Positions 27,033-36,230 are shown, counted from the first letter of the stretch. The stretch: DNA of 64,000 nt from an uncultured Bacteroides sp. (GCA_905203765.1 CAJKXC010000003.1:32221-96220), one strand, 5' to 3'. Notes: a model not told the origin generated them from the letters alone. Translations and numbers: made by a program.

Positions 27033-27309
27033 AAATTTTACAAAGTATTAGTTTATAATTAAAGGGTAGTTAAGAGTCACTCAAAGCGAGTGAAATAATC
27101 AATCTTCATTTCTTCTTCTCATGGGCATATTTGTTTTTAATGTTACAATTAGGTTTCTTTAGTACTCCCCAAAAATAGAAAGAGTGATTATGAAGAGGGT
27201 TCAATATCCGTCAAAAGAGGTTCGCTTACCAACATCGCCATGATTTTAAACTTCTTTTGATAGATATCAAACTATTCGAGGCAGGTAACCAGATTATTAA
27301 ATAAAAAAA
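27033..27309 (-). promoter_or_regulatory. susC2 promoter region with 22-bp candidate HTCS operator
   Basis: The gap between the GH18 gene and susC2 holds no gene. On the minus strand the box at 27220-27199 again fits CYTYTTTTGA-NRR-ATAWTSAAC, and the -7 element TATTTTTG lies at 27177-27170, 21 bp downstream. The remaining ~137 nt to the start codon is a long AU-rich leader containing a short stem (ACTCAAAGCGAGT near 27079-27091). Confidence 0.75.
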
Positions 27310-27348
27310 CTCCCGCATCGGTGATTATCAACAACACCGATACGGGAG
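27303..27348 (-). terminator. Strong terminator after the GH18 gene
   Basis: On the minus strand a 14-bp stem (CTCCCGTATCGGTG paired with CACCGATGCGGGAG, one mismatch) is followed by TTTTTTT. It lies about 50 bp after the GH18-ThuA stop and separates that operon from susC2. Confidence 0.9.
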
Positions 27349-27397
27349 CAAAAAGCAAATACCTATTACTTATGTTTACCTGAAAAAACTTTAATCT

Positions 27398-29131
27398 TTA
27401 TTTTCTTTTTAATGTCCAGTCAATAGCATTCCGCAACATCATGGTAAAGTCATCTGAATTGAACAACTTCGGGCTATGCCCCATCTGGAAATATACATTG
27501 CGCGCCTGTTTCTGCTCATTCACCCAAATCACAGGATGATCGCCCATCTTTATATCCGAAACCGGCGTATAAGTGGCCTCATCGACATGCGCCAACACGC
27601 GGACATTGGGGCGCGGGCTCTTGTCGTAAGTGTACCATTCATCATTCGGCAGGACAAAGGAAGACGACACGCCCGCCATCACCGGATGTTCATTGTCTTC
27701 CACTACCACTGTACCGTCGGCAAGCGGAGCTATGTAGTTATTAAAGCGGATGCCACCCATAAAATCAGAGAACCACTGCCACAGAGGATAACCGTCAAAC
27801 TCGCCCAACAGCGTAGCATGGTGGAAGCCAATCCAGCCTCCCTTACCATTGTCTATGTAGTCTACAAAAGCCTGTTCAGCCTCTTTCGGCCACGTGTAGG
27901 GTGGAAAATCCAGTTGAATGATAAGCTGGAACTGCGAAAGAAATTGCTCCGTGACGGGTTGTGCATTATTGAGTACTGAAATGGTGAAGCCCATTACTTC
28001 TCCTGTATCAATGAGCCATTTCAAAGCGACATCAGAGAAAGCACGATGCTGCCCGGCACCTTCCGTGAGCACCAGCACATGGGAAAAGTGATCGACATAC
28101 GGCTTGCGTTCCATCAGATTCTCATATACGGTGCGGCGCAAATCACCCTGCTCGTTATCGCCGGAATAGTCCCAGTACATACCCCCCAGCAAGTTCTGAT
28201 TCAGAATATACTGGCATTTAATGGCAAGCGAACGGGGATTCTCATAGCCGAAGACAAGCGTATTATCCCTGTCTACCAGATAAGGAACTTTAGCGCCTTC
28301 ATCCCATTTCTCCGTATAATCTTTGGAATGGCCTACTTTATTAAAATCTTGGAAATTCGGGAAACCGTTACCGCCACGACCGTAGAAAGGCATACCCATC
28401 ACCAGTCTGGATGCAGGAACGCCCGCCTTGAGATGTGCGGCGACCGCTTCGGCTCCTGTAATATTTCCACTATTCTCCGAACGGAACAAAGCGGAATGAT
28501 GTTTGGGAGCCGAGGCCATATCATAAGACATGATATTCACAAAATCGATATATGGAAGGATAGCCGGGAAATCAATATATTCGCCCGAAGCCACCGTTGC
28601 CAAAGTCAGTTGTTTCTTCTTGCCGATAGCCTTCCGGATATCGCGCATCAGAAGGGTGAAATTCTTTGTGTCATCCGGTGAAGAGGAAATACCGGCAGCA
28701 GAACTTGTAGGGTACTCCCAATCAATATCGATGCCATCCAGTCCGAATTCCTTCACTACACGCTGGCAGTCTTTGGCAAAAGCCCGGCGATCTTTATCAT
28801 TGGCAACCATTTCGCTGAAGCGTCCACTCCCCCATCCACCGATGGAAAGCAATACTTTCAGCTCCGGTTTCTGTTGCTTCAAGGCCACAATCTGCCGAAG
28901 GCGTTCTTCGTTGTCTACCTTGACACCATTGAAAGTCTCGTTCACATGACCGAAGGCATAGTTGATATGCGTCATGTACTGTGGCTCGGGCATCACCTCG
29001 CTCCAGGAAGTGACGTATGCTACCACCACTTTAGAATCCGGGGCGCTTGTCTGGCGCTTCTCCGCCTTCACACTGCTGCATGAGATAAATACACTCAACG
29101 CAGCCAATAAAATCATTCTAAGTTTCTTCAT
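27398..29131 (-). CDS. GH18 chitinase-like lipoprotein fused to a ThuA domain
   Basis: This 577-aa lipoprotein (VFISC, Cys18) has a GH18 barrel (about residues 35-345). Its SxGG motif is SIGGW, and the complete catalytic motif DGIDIDWE has Asp132, Asp135, Asp137 and Glu139. It should therefore cut chitin, chitosan or the chitobiose core of N-glycans. A second domain (about 352-577) is ThuA-like: GGWIGFHHATLLG, EHPVMAGVSSSF, EWYTYDKSPRPN and HPVIWVNEQKQARNVYFQMGHS correspond piece by piece to the secreted ThuA at 14495-15298. The fusion is unusual. It is the last gene of the ROK-isomerase-MFS-GH18 operon, 11 bp after the MFS gene. Confidence 0.9.
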   Translation of the reverse strand: MKKLRMILLAALSVFISCSSVKAEKRQTSAPDSKVVVAYVTSWSEVMPEPQYMTHINYAFGHVNETFNGVKVDNEERLRQIVALKQQKPELKVLLSIGGWGSGRFSEMVANDKDRRAFAKDCQRVVKEFGLDGIDIDWEYPTSSAAGISSSPDDTKNFTLLMRDIRKAIGKKKQLTLATVASGEYIDFPAILPYIDFVNIMSYDMASAPKHHSALFRSENSGNITGAEAVAAHLKAGVPASRLVMGMPFYGRGGNGFPNFQDFNKVGHSKDYTEKWDEGAKVPYLVDRDNTLVFGYENPRSLAIKCQYILNQNLLGGMYWDYSGDNEQGDLRRTVYENLMERKPYVDHFSHVLVLTEGAGQHRAFSDVALKWLIDTGEVMGFTISVLNNAQPVTEQFLSQFQLIIQLDFPPYTWPKEAEQAFVDYIDNGKGGWIGFHHATLLGEFDGYPLWQWFSDFMGGIRFNNYIAPLADGTVVVEDNEHPVMAGVSSSFVLPNDEWYTYDKSPRPNVRVLAHVDEATYTPVSDIKMGDHPVIWVNEQKQARNVYFQMGHSPKLFNSDDFTMMLRNAIDWTLKRK

Positions 29132-29142
29132 AAGTATTATAA

Positions 29143-30402
29143 TTAATCAGCCGTTTGACGAACTCGTGAACCTATCAATGCATAGTACAGCATAAATGCC
29201 TCGCCCAGCAGCACAATGCACCAGGACCATCGCCAGCCACCGAGCACATCGGCAAGCACGCCTTGCAACAATGGCAGAATGGCACCGCCTACCACACCAA
29301 TCATAAAGACACCGGAAGCTACCGATGTATATTTCCCCAAATGGGCTACAGACAAGGTAAATATCGCTCCCCACATGATGGAGTGGAACAATCCCACTGC
29401 CGTAAGCAGCCACGGGTTATTCAGCAGAATGGCAACCAAAGCAAGCACTCCCGCCAATATCGTGGTAACCGTCAACTGCACGCGCGGAGAAATCTTGCTC
29501 AGTGAGCTGCCAACCAAACGCCCTACAAGCATTCCACCCCAATAGAGCGTGGCCATCAGCGCCGGAGAAGCGTAATCCATCTCAATGGCATACATATTAA
29601 TATTGGCACCGATACAAACCTCGCAACCCACATAAAAGAAGATAGCCACCACGCCAAGGGTCAGATGTCTGAACGACCAGACACTCTTTTCCAGCTTTTC
29701 ACCCTTCTCCACCCTGGTTCCCTGTATATCAGGCAAAGACAGCCGCATCAATAATAAGACGATCAAGGAAATCACTACCATCAAAGCAAAGAACGGCATC
29801 ATCAATTGGTTTATCTGGATGTCCTCCATTGCCAGACCGCCAAAAACCACGCCCGTTACAAAATAAGGAGCCAGGGTAGTTCCTACGGAATTGGCAGATC
29901 CGCCTATCGCCATGCGCTGGATAGACTGGGTTCCCTTCACATGGCAAGCCGTAAGATAGGGATTGATCACCACCTGAAGGATGGTAGCCGAAGCTCCGAC
30001 CACAAAAGAGCCTAACAGGAAGATTAGGAAACCACCCGGAATCACATTCTCACCCACATGCCAGTTAGCTTCGGGAAAGTGGACAGCAAAATAAGAAGAG
30101 ACAAAAAACAAACCCAGGCCTGCAATCATCACCAGAAGTCCACGCATCAACGTGCCCTTATAGCCGTGCTTACTGATCCATGCCGATCCTACGCCACCGC
30201 ACACCGGATAGGCGAGAAACCAGGAAAAGGTAATCAGCGTGGCAAAGGTATTTTTCAGCCCGCCCACTTCCGAAAGGAAAGCTTCCTTCAGAGGTCCCTG
30301 AAACTGGGTATTAGCAGTGGTAAGGAAACCTACTATGAAGAACAGGAACACCATCGTGATGAAGGGCCCCACATAATTTATCTGTTTTTCTTGTTGTATC
30401 AT
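29143..30402 (-). CDS. MFS sugar transporter (FucP/NagP-like)
   Basis: This 419-aa inner-membrane protein has about 12 predicted membrane helices. It has the look of the FucP/GluP/NagP sugar:proton symporters, with VGFLTTANTQFQGPLK in the first helix region, ASATILQVVINPYLT and HSIMWGAIFTLSVAHLGKYT, which resemble conserved substrate-path segments. Between the isomerase (13 bp) and the GH18 gene (11 bp) it most likely imports a hexosamine or N-acetylhexosamine from the periplasm. Confidence 0.88.
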   Translation of the reverse strand: MIQQEKQINYVGPFITMVFLFFIVGFLTTANTQFQGPLKEAFLSEVGGLKNTFATLITFSWFLAYPVCGGVGSAWISKHGYKGTLMRGLLVMIAGLGLFFVSSYFAVHFPEANWHVGENVIPGGFLIFLLGSFVVGASATILQVVINPYLTACHVKGTQSIQRMAIGGSANSVGTTLAPYFVTGVVFGGLAMEDIQINQLMMPFFALMVVISLIVLLLMRLSLPDIQGTRVEKGEKLEKSVWSFRHLTLGVVAIFFYVGCEVCIGANINMYAIEMDYASPALMATLYWGGMLVGRLVGSSLSKISPRVQLTVTTILAGVLALVAILLNNPWLLTAVGLFHSIMWGAIFTLSVAHLGKYTSVASGVFMIGVVGGAILPLLQGVLADVLGGWRWSWCIVLLGEAFMLYYALIGSRVRQTAD

Positions 30403-30415
30403 AAGGCTTTAGTAG

Positions 30416-31171
30416 TTAGTAGGCAGTAGTTAGTAGTCGGTAGGAATGAGAGAGTTTAGCAGCCGCCGCACTATCCAGCAGAAACTCACAGTTGGGATGG
30501 AGTTGAAGGATGGAAGCCGGCACATCAGTAGTGATAGGGCCTTCCAGCATTTCCTTGACAATGTCCGTCTTATTTGTGCCTTTGGCAACCAAAACAATCT
30601 TACGGGCCTGCATGATATTCTTCACTCCCAGTGTAATACCGCCCAATTCCTTTTCAGGCGGGGTATTCGTCTCCCTGCGGATGCGCACCTCCAGATCGGC
30701 ATGCATACTGGTGACCCACGTTTCCATATTAAAAGGATTTCCCGGCTGGTTGAACCCCAAATGTCCGTTCTCTCCCAGTCCCAGAATCAGCAGGTCTATT
30801 CCACCCCGTTTTGCGATTTCTTGCTGGAAATCCTTGCAAGCCTTTGCAAAATTGTCCGAAACAGTGGGAAGCATCAGGAAGTTTTCTTCCCGAATGCCCA
30901 GAGTGTCCATTAATTCCGTTTTTAGCATGGTATAGCAAGCGCCTGCATACTCACGGGGCACATTCGTCACCTCATCCAGTCCAAAGAAAGTGGTGGATGC
31001 TACATCAAAAGGATATTGGGTATATATTTCTCCGATCAAGCGGTGAAGATTACCTGTAGTACGTCCGGTAGAAAGCCCGATGACACTCTCCGGCTTATTC
31101 AGGATTTGTCCGATGACACGCCAGGCTGCCGCGCAATCAAACTCTCTCTCATTCTTTGTAATTGTTATCAT
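30416..31171 (-). CDS. Amino-sugar-6-phosphate isomerase/deaminase family protein (NagB/AgaI-like)
   Basis: The family converts glucosamine-6-P (NagB) or galactosamine-6-P (AgaI) to ketose-6-P plus ammonia. The 251-aa chain has the phosphate loop LSTGRTTG (residues 33-40) and Asp66 in FFGLDEV, matching NagB Asp72. The second active-site stretch reads GENGHLGFNQPG. The general-base His137 is kept, but the positions of NagB Asp141 and Glu148 are Asn135 and Gln142. AgaI also has Asn at the first, but usually Glu at the second. It is therefore not an orthodox NagB. It lies 13 bp after the ROK kinase gene, implying action on the kinase product. Confidence 0.8.
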   Translation of the reverse strand: MITITKNEREFDCAAAWRVIGQILNKPESVIGLSTGRTTGNLHRLIGEIYTQYPFDVASTTFFGLDEVTNVPREYAGACYTMLKTELMDTLGIREENFLMLPTVSDNFAKACKDFQQEIAKRGGIDLLILGLGENGHLGFNQPGNPFNMETWVTSMHADLEVRIRRETNTPPEKELGGITLGVKNIMQARKIVLVAKGTNKTDIVKEMLEGPITTDVPASILQLHPNCEFLLDSAAAAKLSHSYRLLTTAY

Positions 31172-31184
31172 GATATTTAAGATT

Positions 31185-32126
31185 TTACATATTCATAGCT
31201 ACTGCACCCGCACCTAAAAGACCGATAAAGCCGGGATTCAATTTGGTAATGACAACCCCATTGCTGACAAAGCGCATAGTGGTAGGCTGTAACTTCTCCA
31301 GGATTTTCCCGTGCATATATCCGTCGGCCACCACGCCGCCGCCCAGGACTACCGTATCCGGGTCAATCACACGTACCATATTCATAATAAGGTTTGCAAT
31401 GGCCTCAGCAGCATTTTCTACCAGGACCGTACAGAGAGGGTCGCCTTTCTGACTAAGCGCAAACACTTCATTGACGCGTACCCGTTCTCCCTTATCGGCA
31501 GGAATATGCAGGTTCGTTTCATACCGGTCGCGAAGCAGGCGGGCGCAGTTGTCAAACCCGATACCGGCGGCAATGGCTTCCACACAATCCATTCTTCCGC
31601 AACCGCATTTAATGCCGACATTTACACCTACACGCAAGTGCCCTACCTCGCCGGCATTGAAATGGCTTCCACGGATTTGTCTGCCGTTTATCACCACACC
31701 TACAGCGATACCGGTACCCACATTCATGTAAATAAAGTTTTTGGAGATTTGTCCGAAGCCCCATACACGCTCGGCTCTGGTAGCACTCTTCACATCATTG
31801 TCTATATGGCAAGGCATGCCATAGGTTTCGGACAGTTCCTTTGCCAGTTCTATCGGCTGCGTACGGCTGGGGTCTATTTGCAGCCAGATTCCCTGATTGG
31901 GATCTACCCGTCCTATCAACCCTACGCCCATACCTACCGGTTTCTGGTCGTACCAGCCCACTGTCCGAATATAATCGTCGAGTGATGCTTTTATTATTTC
32001 CAGTGCAGCTTTCTGATTAAAGTACCCTGAATCATACTTCTTATACCTTAAAATATTGCCACGGCTATCCACCTCACCAATCAGCAGTTTGGTACCGCCT
32101 AAATCAAGACCTAAATACGTTTCCAT
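31185..32126 (-). CDS. ROK family sugar kinase
   Basis: This is a 313-aa cytosolic kinase of the ROK family, probably phosphorylating a hexose or hexosamine. The ATP-binding DLGGTKLLIGEVD is at residues 7-19. The catalytic Asp is in HIDNDVKSA. The ROK signature is GEVGHLRVGVN, and the zinc site CGCGRMDCVE (CxCGxxxCxE) is complete. No DNA-binding HTH precedes the kinase domain, so it is an enzyme, not a NagC-type repressor. It is the first gene of a four-gene operon (ROK, isomerase, MFS, GH18) driven by a promoter with the shared 22-bp box. Confidence 0.9.
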   Translation of the reverse strand: METYLGLDLGGTKLLIGEVDSRGNILRYKKYDSGYFNQKAALEIIKASLDDYIRTVGWYDQKPVGMGVGLIGRVDPNQGIWLQIDPSRTQPIELAKELSETYGMPCHIDNDVKSATRAERVWGFGQISKNFIYMNVGTGIAVGVVINGRQIRGSHFNAGEVGHLRVGVNVGIKCGCGRMDCVEAIAAGIGFDNCARLLRDRYETNLHIPADKGERVRVNEVFALSQKGDPLCTVLVENAAEAIANLIMNMVRVIDPDTVVLGGGVVADGYMHGKILEKLQPTTMRFVSNGVVITKLNPGFIGLLGAGAVAMNM

Positions 32127-32160
32127 CTTATATGTGTTTTTTGATATTAATTATCGTCTA

Positions 32161-32211
32161 CAATGTTACGCACTATCAGCGGGATAAGGGTTCATTATTT
32201 ATCAAAAAAGG
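32161..32211 (-). promoter_or_regulatory. ROK operon promoter with third copy of the 22-bp box
   Basis: On the minus strand, 32211-32190 matches the box found before both susC genes (CYTYTTTTGA, three bases, ATAWTSAAC). TAACATTG at 32168-32161, one base off TAnnTTTG, sits 21 bp downstream, the same spacing as at susC1 and susC2. Confidence 0.7.
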
Positions 32212-32254
32212 TAGAATACTTATCCGTAGCGGTAGAAAAACAATCTTTATTACT

Positions 32255-35200
32255 CTAAATTTTACTGGGACTGACACCAAATTGCTTTTTAAAGCATGTA
32301 CTGAAGTATTTCGGGTCGGCAAAACCAACCATATTGGCAACCTCGGAAATTGAATATCGTTGGGAAGCCAGAAGCTCTTTTGCCTTGTTCAGACGGACTA
32401 TGCGGATAAAGTCATTAGGTCCTTGTCCTGTCAGTGTTTTTATCTTATTATATACAGAAGTTCGGCTCATGCCCAACTTCCGGCAAAAGTCATTGATAGC
32501 AAATTCCGAATTAGACAACTCCTCGTCCACCACCATCATCACTTTGTCCAGAAACTCCTTGTCCAACTGGCTGGTATAGTCCGTCTCTTCCGGTCGGGGA
32601 TCCATAGACAATACGGTTTCGCGTAAATGTTGCCTGCTTTGTAGGATATTCCTTATCCGCACCTTCAAGACAGAGAGATCGAATGGCTTGATGATATAAT
32701 CGTTTGCACCGGCTTCCAGCCCGAAAATAATGTTCTCCCTTTCACTAAGCGCCGTCAGCAAGATAATAGGAATATGGCTCGTGTCGACGGACGATTTCAG
32801 GATACGGCACAGTTCATCCCCTTCAAGTACGGGCATCACGATATCCGAAATGATGATATCTGGGTTAATCTCTCTCGCCATCTCCAGAGCTTTTCCACCA
32901 TCGGGAACACCAATCACCTTGTATTCGGAAGAAAGACTGTTCGTCAGGTATTCCCGCATATCCGGATCATCCTCCGCCAGCAGAAGTACGTTTTTAACGG
33001 CATCTCCGGCGCTATCTTGAGGAGTACCAGCCGTGGCAGGCACTCCCTGATTTTCTTCTTTAGGTTCAACAATCACACTCGACTTTATCTTCAACGGGAA
33101 AGTCACGGTAAACGTCGTTCCCTTTCCCTCCACACTGCTGAACGAGATATTACCATGATGCTGTTTCACCACCCGCCGGGTAATCATCAGTCCGATGCCC
33201 GAACTGTTTTCTCCAAAGCTCATGGCATTTTGTGCCCGGTAGTATTCATGGAAAATGTTGCCTTGCTCCTCCTTCGGAATACCGATACCCGTATCCCTAA
33301 TTTCAATCGACCACTTCTTTTTCTCTGCCTTCACAATGATATGGATGGCTCCGTTCTCTGTATATTTCAATGCATTGGAGAGCAAGTTGTCGATGATATG
33401 ATCCATCTTTTCCCTGTCAATCCACACCTCGGGCATACTGGGATCTACCTCTAATTGCAGGTCCACACCCTTTTGCATGGCTGCCAAACGGAACTCCGCC
33501 ATTTTCTCTTCCAGATATGCCTTGATATCATATCGGGAGAGTCTCAAGCACTCAGCATGCATTTCTGTCTTCTGCAAATCGAGCAACTGGGTAATCATGT
33601 TCAGCAGTTTCTCCACATTCTTCGCAGCCACCGCTACTGTCTTTTTGCTTGTCTCCGGCAGTTCCTGCTGTGCTTCGAGTTCGCTCAAAGGTGCTTTTAT
33701 CAGAGTGACCGGAGTGCGTATATCGTGCGCAATGCTGATAAAAGAACGGATTTTCTCTTTCACCTTGTCCTCATTGATCTTATGCTTACGATACAAGATG
33801 CACATATATACAAATATGGCTATCAGGACAAAATAGACAAGCAATGCCCACCACGAAGTCCAGTAAGGACGATTGATAACGATCTCCAGACTGCGTTCGC
33901 CAATCTGCTCTCCCGTATATTTGTCAAATGCCCGCAAGCGGAAGGTATAACTACCGGGGGAAAGATTCATATAGTTCACGCTACGCACCGTATTAGAGTA
34001 CTCCCACTGTTCATTATAACCGTCCAGCATATACTCATACCTGATTCTATGCGGAGATGTAAAGTTAATGGCAGAGAAAGAAATGGAGAAAGAGTTCTGA
34101 TTATGCTTCAACTTCACCTCCTGCGTATCATTGATATTTGTTTTGAGGAGAGAGCCCTCCAAGCCTGCCTTCACCGATTCATAAAGCAATTTAAAGTCTG
34201 TAAAGATCAAGTCAAGCGAATCATGTTGCCCGAAGTTCAGGGAAGGAGCAAAAGTTATCGCTCCCTCCGCTGTTCCGAAAGCAAGATACCCGTTATCCAG
34301 TTTAACGGCAGCATTCGGATTATAATATCCCCAGGATATACCCAGAAAATCATTGGCATTGATAATAACATCTTTGAGTAAATCCAGGCAGTAGAGTTCT
34401 TTCTCCGTGCTGAACCAGATGCGCCCGTCATTGTCTTCCAACAAGCTGTTGACTGAATTGGATGCCAATCCGTCATCCGTAGTATAAGCATGCACTTCCT
34501 TCTTGCCAAGATTAAAACGTATCAGCCCTTCACCATCGGTAGCCAGCCATATATCTCCTGCCAAAGACTGCATCAGGCAACGGATAGGGTAATGCAGTGA
34601 AATATTACCGAGCTGCCTGTACCACTGAACTTCCCCGGTAGCTTTGTCAAAGACGGCTAATCCTTCGCAAGCGGCAATCAACAGTGTACCGTCCCGGCCC
34701 GGCTTTATGTCCCCGATACAGTTTATCGGGTAATAGGTATAAGTATCCGTCCGTACATTGTAACGGGTCAATTCACCTTCTATACCGCCAAACCAAAGAT
34801 AGTCCCCTTCAGCATAGATCGTATAAATATAATCTGTTGCCATCCCTTTGTCCGAGTGCGGATTTCTTTTCTCCATCTTCTGCACCCGTCCCGTCTTTTT
34901 GTGGATACGGTAGACTCCGGTTCCATAACCGCCCACCCAGACATTTCCGCCGGTGTCTTCGGCAAGAGCCAATATCACCTTTGCACCATGCCCTACTCCA
35001 TCCAAGTAGTGAGTCCACTTATTCAACTTAGGTTGATAGAGGCTGACGCCATTGTTCGTACCATACCAGCAATCTCCTTCCGAATCCTGCAACAAGACAT
35101 TGACGTGGTCCGACTTCAAGGAATTACCGTTATTCTTTTCATGCGTAATCCTTCGAATATCAGGCATATCCGGATTCAGATAACTAATGCCATTCGTAGA

Positions 35201-36166
35201 GGTACTGACCCAAATGCCTCCGCACTCATCTACACAGATATCAGAAACTGTATTTCCATTCAGACTTCTTTCATCATCTTCATCAGTTATGTAGTGGTTC
35301 AGAAGTTTCCCCGTCATGGCGTCTACCTTGAAGATTCCGGCACCGTCCGCTCCTATCAGCAAGGCGCCGTCTTTGGCTTCTGCAAAAGCCCGGATGGGAA
35401 CATGAGGAATAAAATCGCCCAGGTGTTGTATCTGTCCCGATACCCTGTCCAGCACAAAAACTCCGTCAGAGAAAGTACCTAAAAATAGCCGGTTACCGAA
35501 AACATAGAGTTCCTCTACATGCATCTTTGCCGGAAGTTCTATCGGTTGCTCCGCGAAAACGCGTTCAGTTGCTCCCTTCATCAGTTTATAGGCACCTTTT
35601 GTGGTTCCTGCATAGAATAGCTCATCGTCCACTTGTACAAGAGTATTTACCCCATGCCCTTTCAGACCGGCAAGAGTAGTACCTGTCCCCTCTTCCCAAA
35701 AATAAATCCCGTCGGAAGTACATAGCCAAAGATGATTATCGGCATCAAACAAAATATTATACAAACCTGTAGAAGGTAAATATTCGGATAAATCTACACG
35801 CAGCCTGAAAGAGTCAGTTTGCCTGTCATACACATATGCCCTGCCATTCTTCAAAGCAACCCAAATGTTACCCGCCTTATCGCAAGTCATAATGGTGGAA
35901 GATTGAATATGGTCTCTGGATTCAGCTGCCTCGTCCAGCATATAATGCTTTATCTCGTTTCCGTCGTAGCGGTCTATTCCCATGTGGGTATACGCCCAGA
36001 CAAAGCCTGCGGAATCCTTGTTTATCTGGAACACCTGCCTGCTGCTCAACCCTTCCTTGACCCCCAAGGACCGGAAGGAACCGGCAAATAAATCGGCAGT
36101 TCCCCAGACAGACATCCACAGCACCAAAAGCGTACCCAAGACGTACCTTCTACATAGCATCTCCAT
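32255..36166 (-). CDS. Hybrid two-component system regulator (HTCS)
   Basis: This is a single-protein two-component system that senses a glycan breakdown product in the periplasm and binds DNA in the cytoplasm. From the ATG at 36166 it has 1303 aa: a signal/anchor (about 1-27), about 14 beta-propeller Reg_prop repeats (about 30-660), a Y_Y_Y domain and one membrane helix (about 775-797, WALLVYFVLIAIFVYMCIL). Next come HisKA with His814 (SIAHDIRTP), HATPase (DTGIGIP, GIGLMITRR), a receiver with Asp1108 (IISDIVMP) and an AraC-type HTH at the end. All catalytic residues are present. An in-frame ATG at 36259 would add 31 residues encoded mostly by 11-bp repeats, which I consider untranslated. Confidence 0.93.
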   Translation of the reverse strand: MEMLCRRYVLGTLLVLWMSVWGTADLFAGSFRSLGVKEGLSSRQVFQINKDSAGFVWAYTHMGIDRYDGNEIKHYMLDEAAESRDHIQSSTIMTCDKAGNIWVALKNGRAYVYDRQTDSFRLRVDLSEYLPSTGLYNILFDADNHLWLCTSDGIYFWEEGTGTTLAGLKGHGVNTLVQVDDELFYAGTTKGAYKLMKGATERVFAEQPIELPAKMHVEELYVFGNRLFLGTFSDGVFVLDRVSGQIQHLGDFIPHVPIRAFAEAKDGALLIGADGAGIFKVDAMTGKLLNHYITDEDDERSLNGNTVSDICVDECGGIWVSTSTNGISYLNPDMPDIRRITHEKNNGNSLKSDHVNVLLQDSEGDCWYGTNNGVSLYQPKLNKWTHYLDGVGHGAKVILALAEDTGGNVWVGGYGTGVYRIHKKTGRVQKMEKRNPHSDKGMATDYIYTIYAEGDYLWFGGIEGELTRYNVRTDTYTYYPINCIGDIKPGRDGTLLIAACEGLAVFDKATGEVQWYRQLGNISLHYPIRCLMQSLAGDIWLATDGEGLIRFNLGKKEVHAYTTDDGLASNSVNSLLEDNDGRIWFSTEKELYCLDLLKDVIINANDFLGISWGYYNPNAAVKLDNGYLAFGTAEGAITFAPSLNFGQHDSLDLIFTDFKLLYESVKAGLEGSLLKTNINDTQEVKLKHNQNSFSISFSAINFTSPHRIRYEYMLDGYNEQWEYSNTVRSVNYMNLSPGSYTFRLRAFDKYTGEQIGERSLEIVINRPYWTSWWALLVYFVLIAIFVYMCILYRKHKINEDKVKEKIRSFISIAHDIRTPVTLIKAPLSELEAQQELPETSKKTVAVAAKNVEKLLNMITQLLDLQKTEMHAECLRLSRYDIKAYLEEKMAEFRLAAMQKGVDLQLEVDPSMPEVWIDREKMDHIIDNLLSNALKYTENGAIHIIVKAEKKKWSIEIRDTGIGIPKEEQGNIFHEYYRAQNAMSFGENSSGIGLMITRRVVKQHHGNISFSSVEGKGTTFTVTFPLKIKSSVIVEPKEENQGVPATAGTPQDSAGDAVKNVLLLAEDDPDMREYLTNSLSSEYKVIGVPDGGKALEMAREINPDIIISDIVMPVLEGDELCRILKSSVDTSHIPIILLTALSERENIIFGLEAGANDYIIKPFDLSVLKVRIRNILQSRQHLRETVLSMDPRPEETDYTSQLDKEFLDKVMMVVDEELSNSEFAINDFCRKLGMSRTSVYNKIKTLTGQGPNDFIRIVRLNKAKELLASQRYSISEVANMVGFADPKYFSTCFKKQFGVSPSKI

Positions 36167-36167
36167 A

Positions 36168-36230
36168 GCAAGTCCAATGCTATAGGATTGGACTTGCATT
36201 GGACTTGTATTGGACTTGTATTGGACTTGC
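36168..36230. repeat. 11-bp tandem repeats upstream of the HTCS gene
   Basis: Four direct copies of ATTGGACTTG(C/T) start at 36187, 36198, 36209 and 36220, exactly 11 bp apart. An inverted copy GCAAGTCCAAT lies at 36168-36178, forming a perfect 11-bp hairpin with the first copy next to the chosen start codon. The array sits in the leader between the -7 element (36313-36320) and the start. Confidence 0.8.

Noticed and set aside
19264..34381. Many long open frames opposite SusC, SusD, GH18 and HTCS genes
   Set aside because: They are antisense shadows of strongly supported genes and have no recognisable domains.
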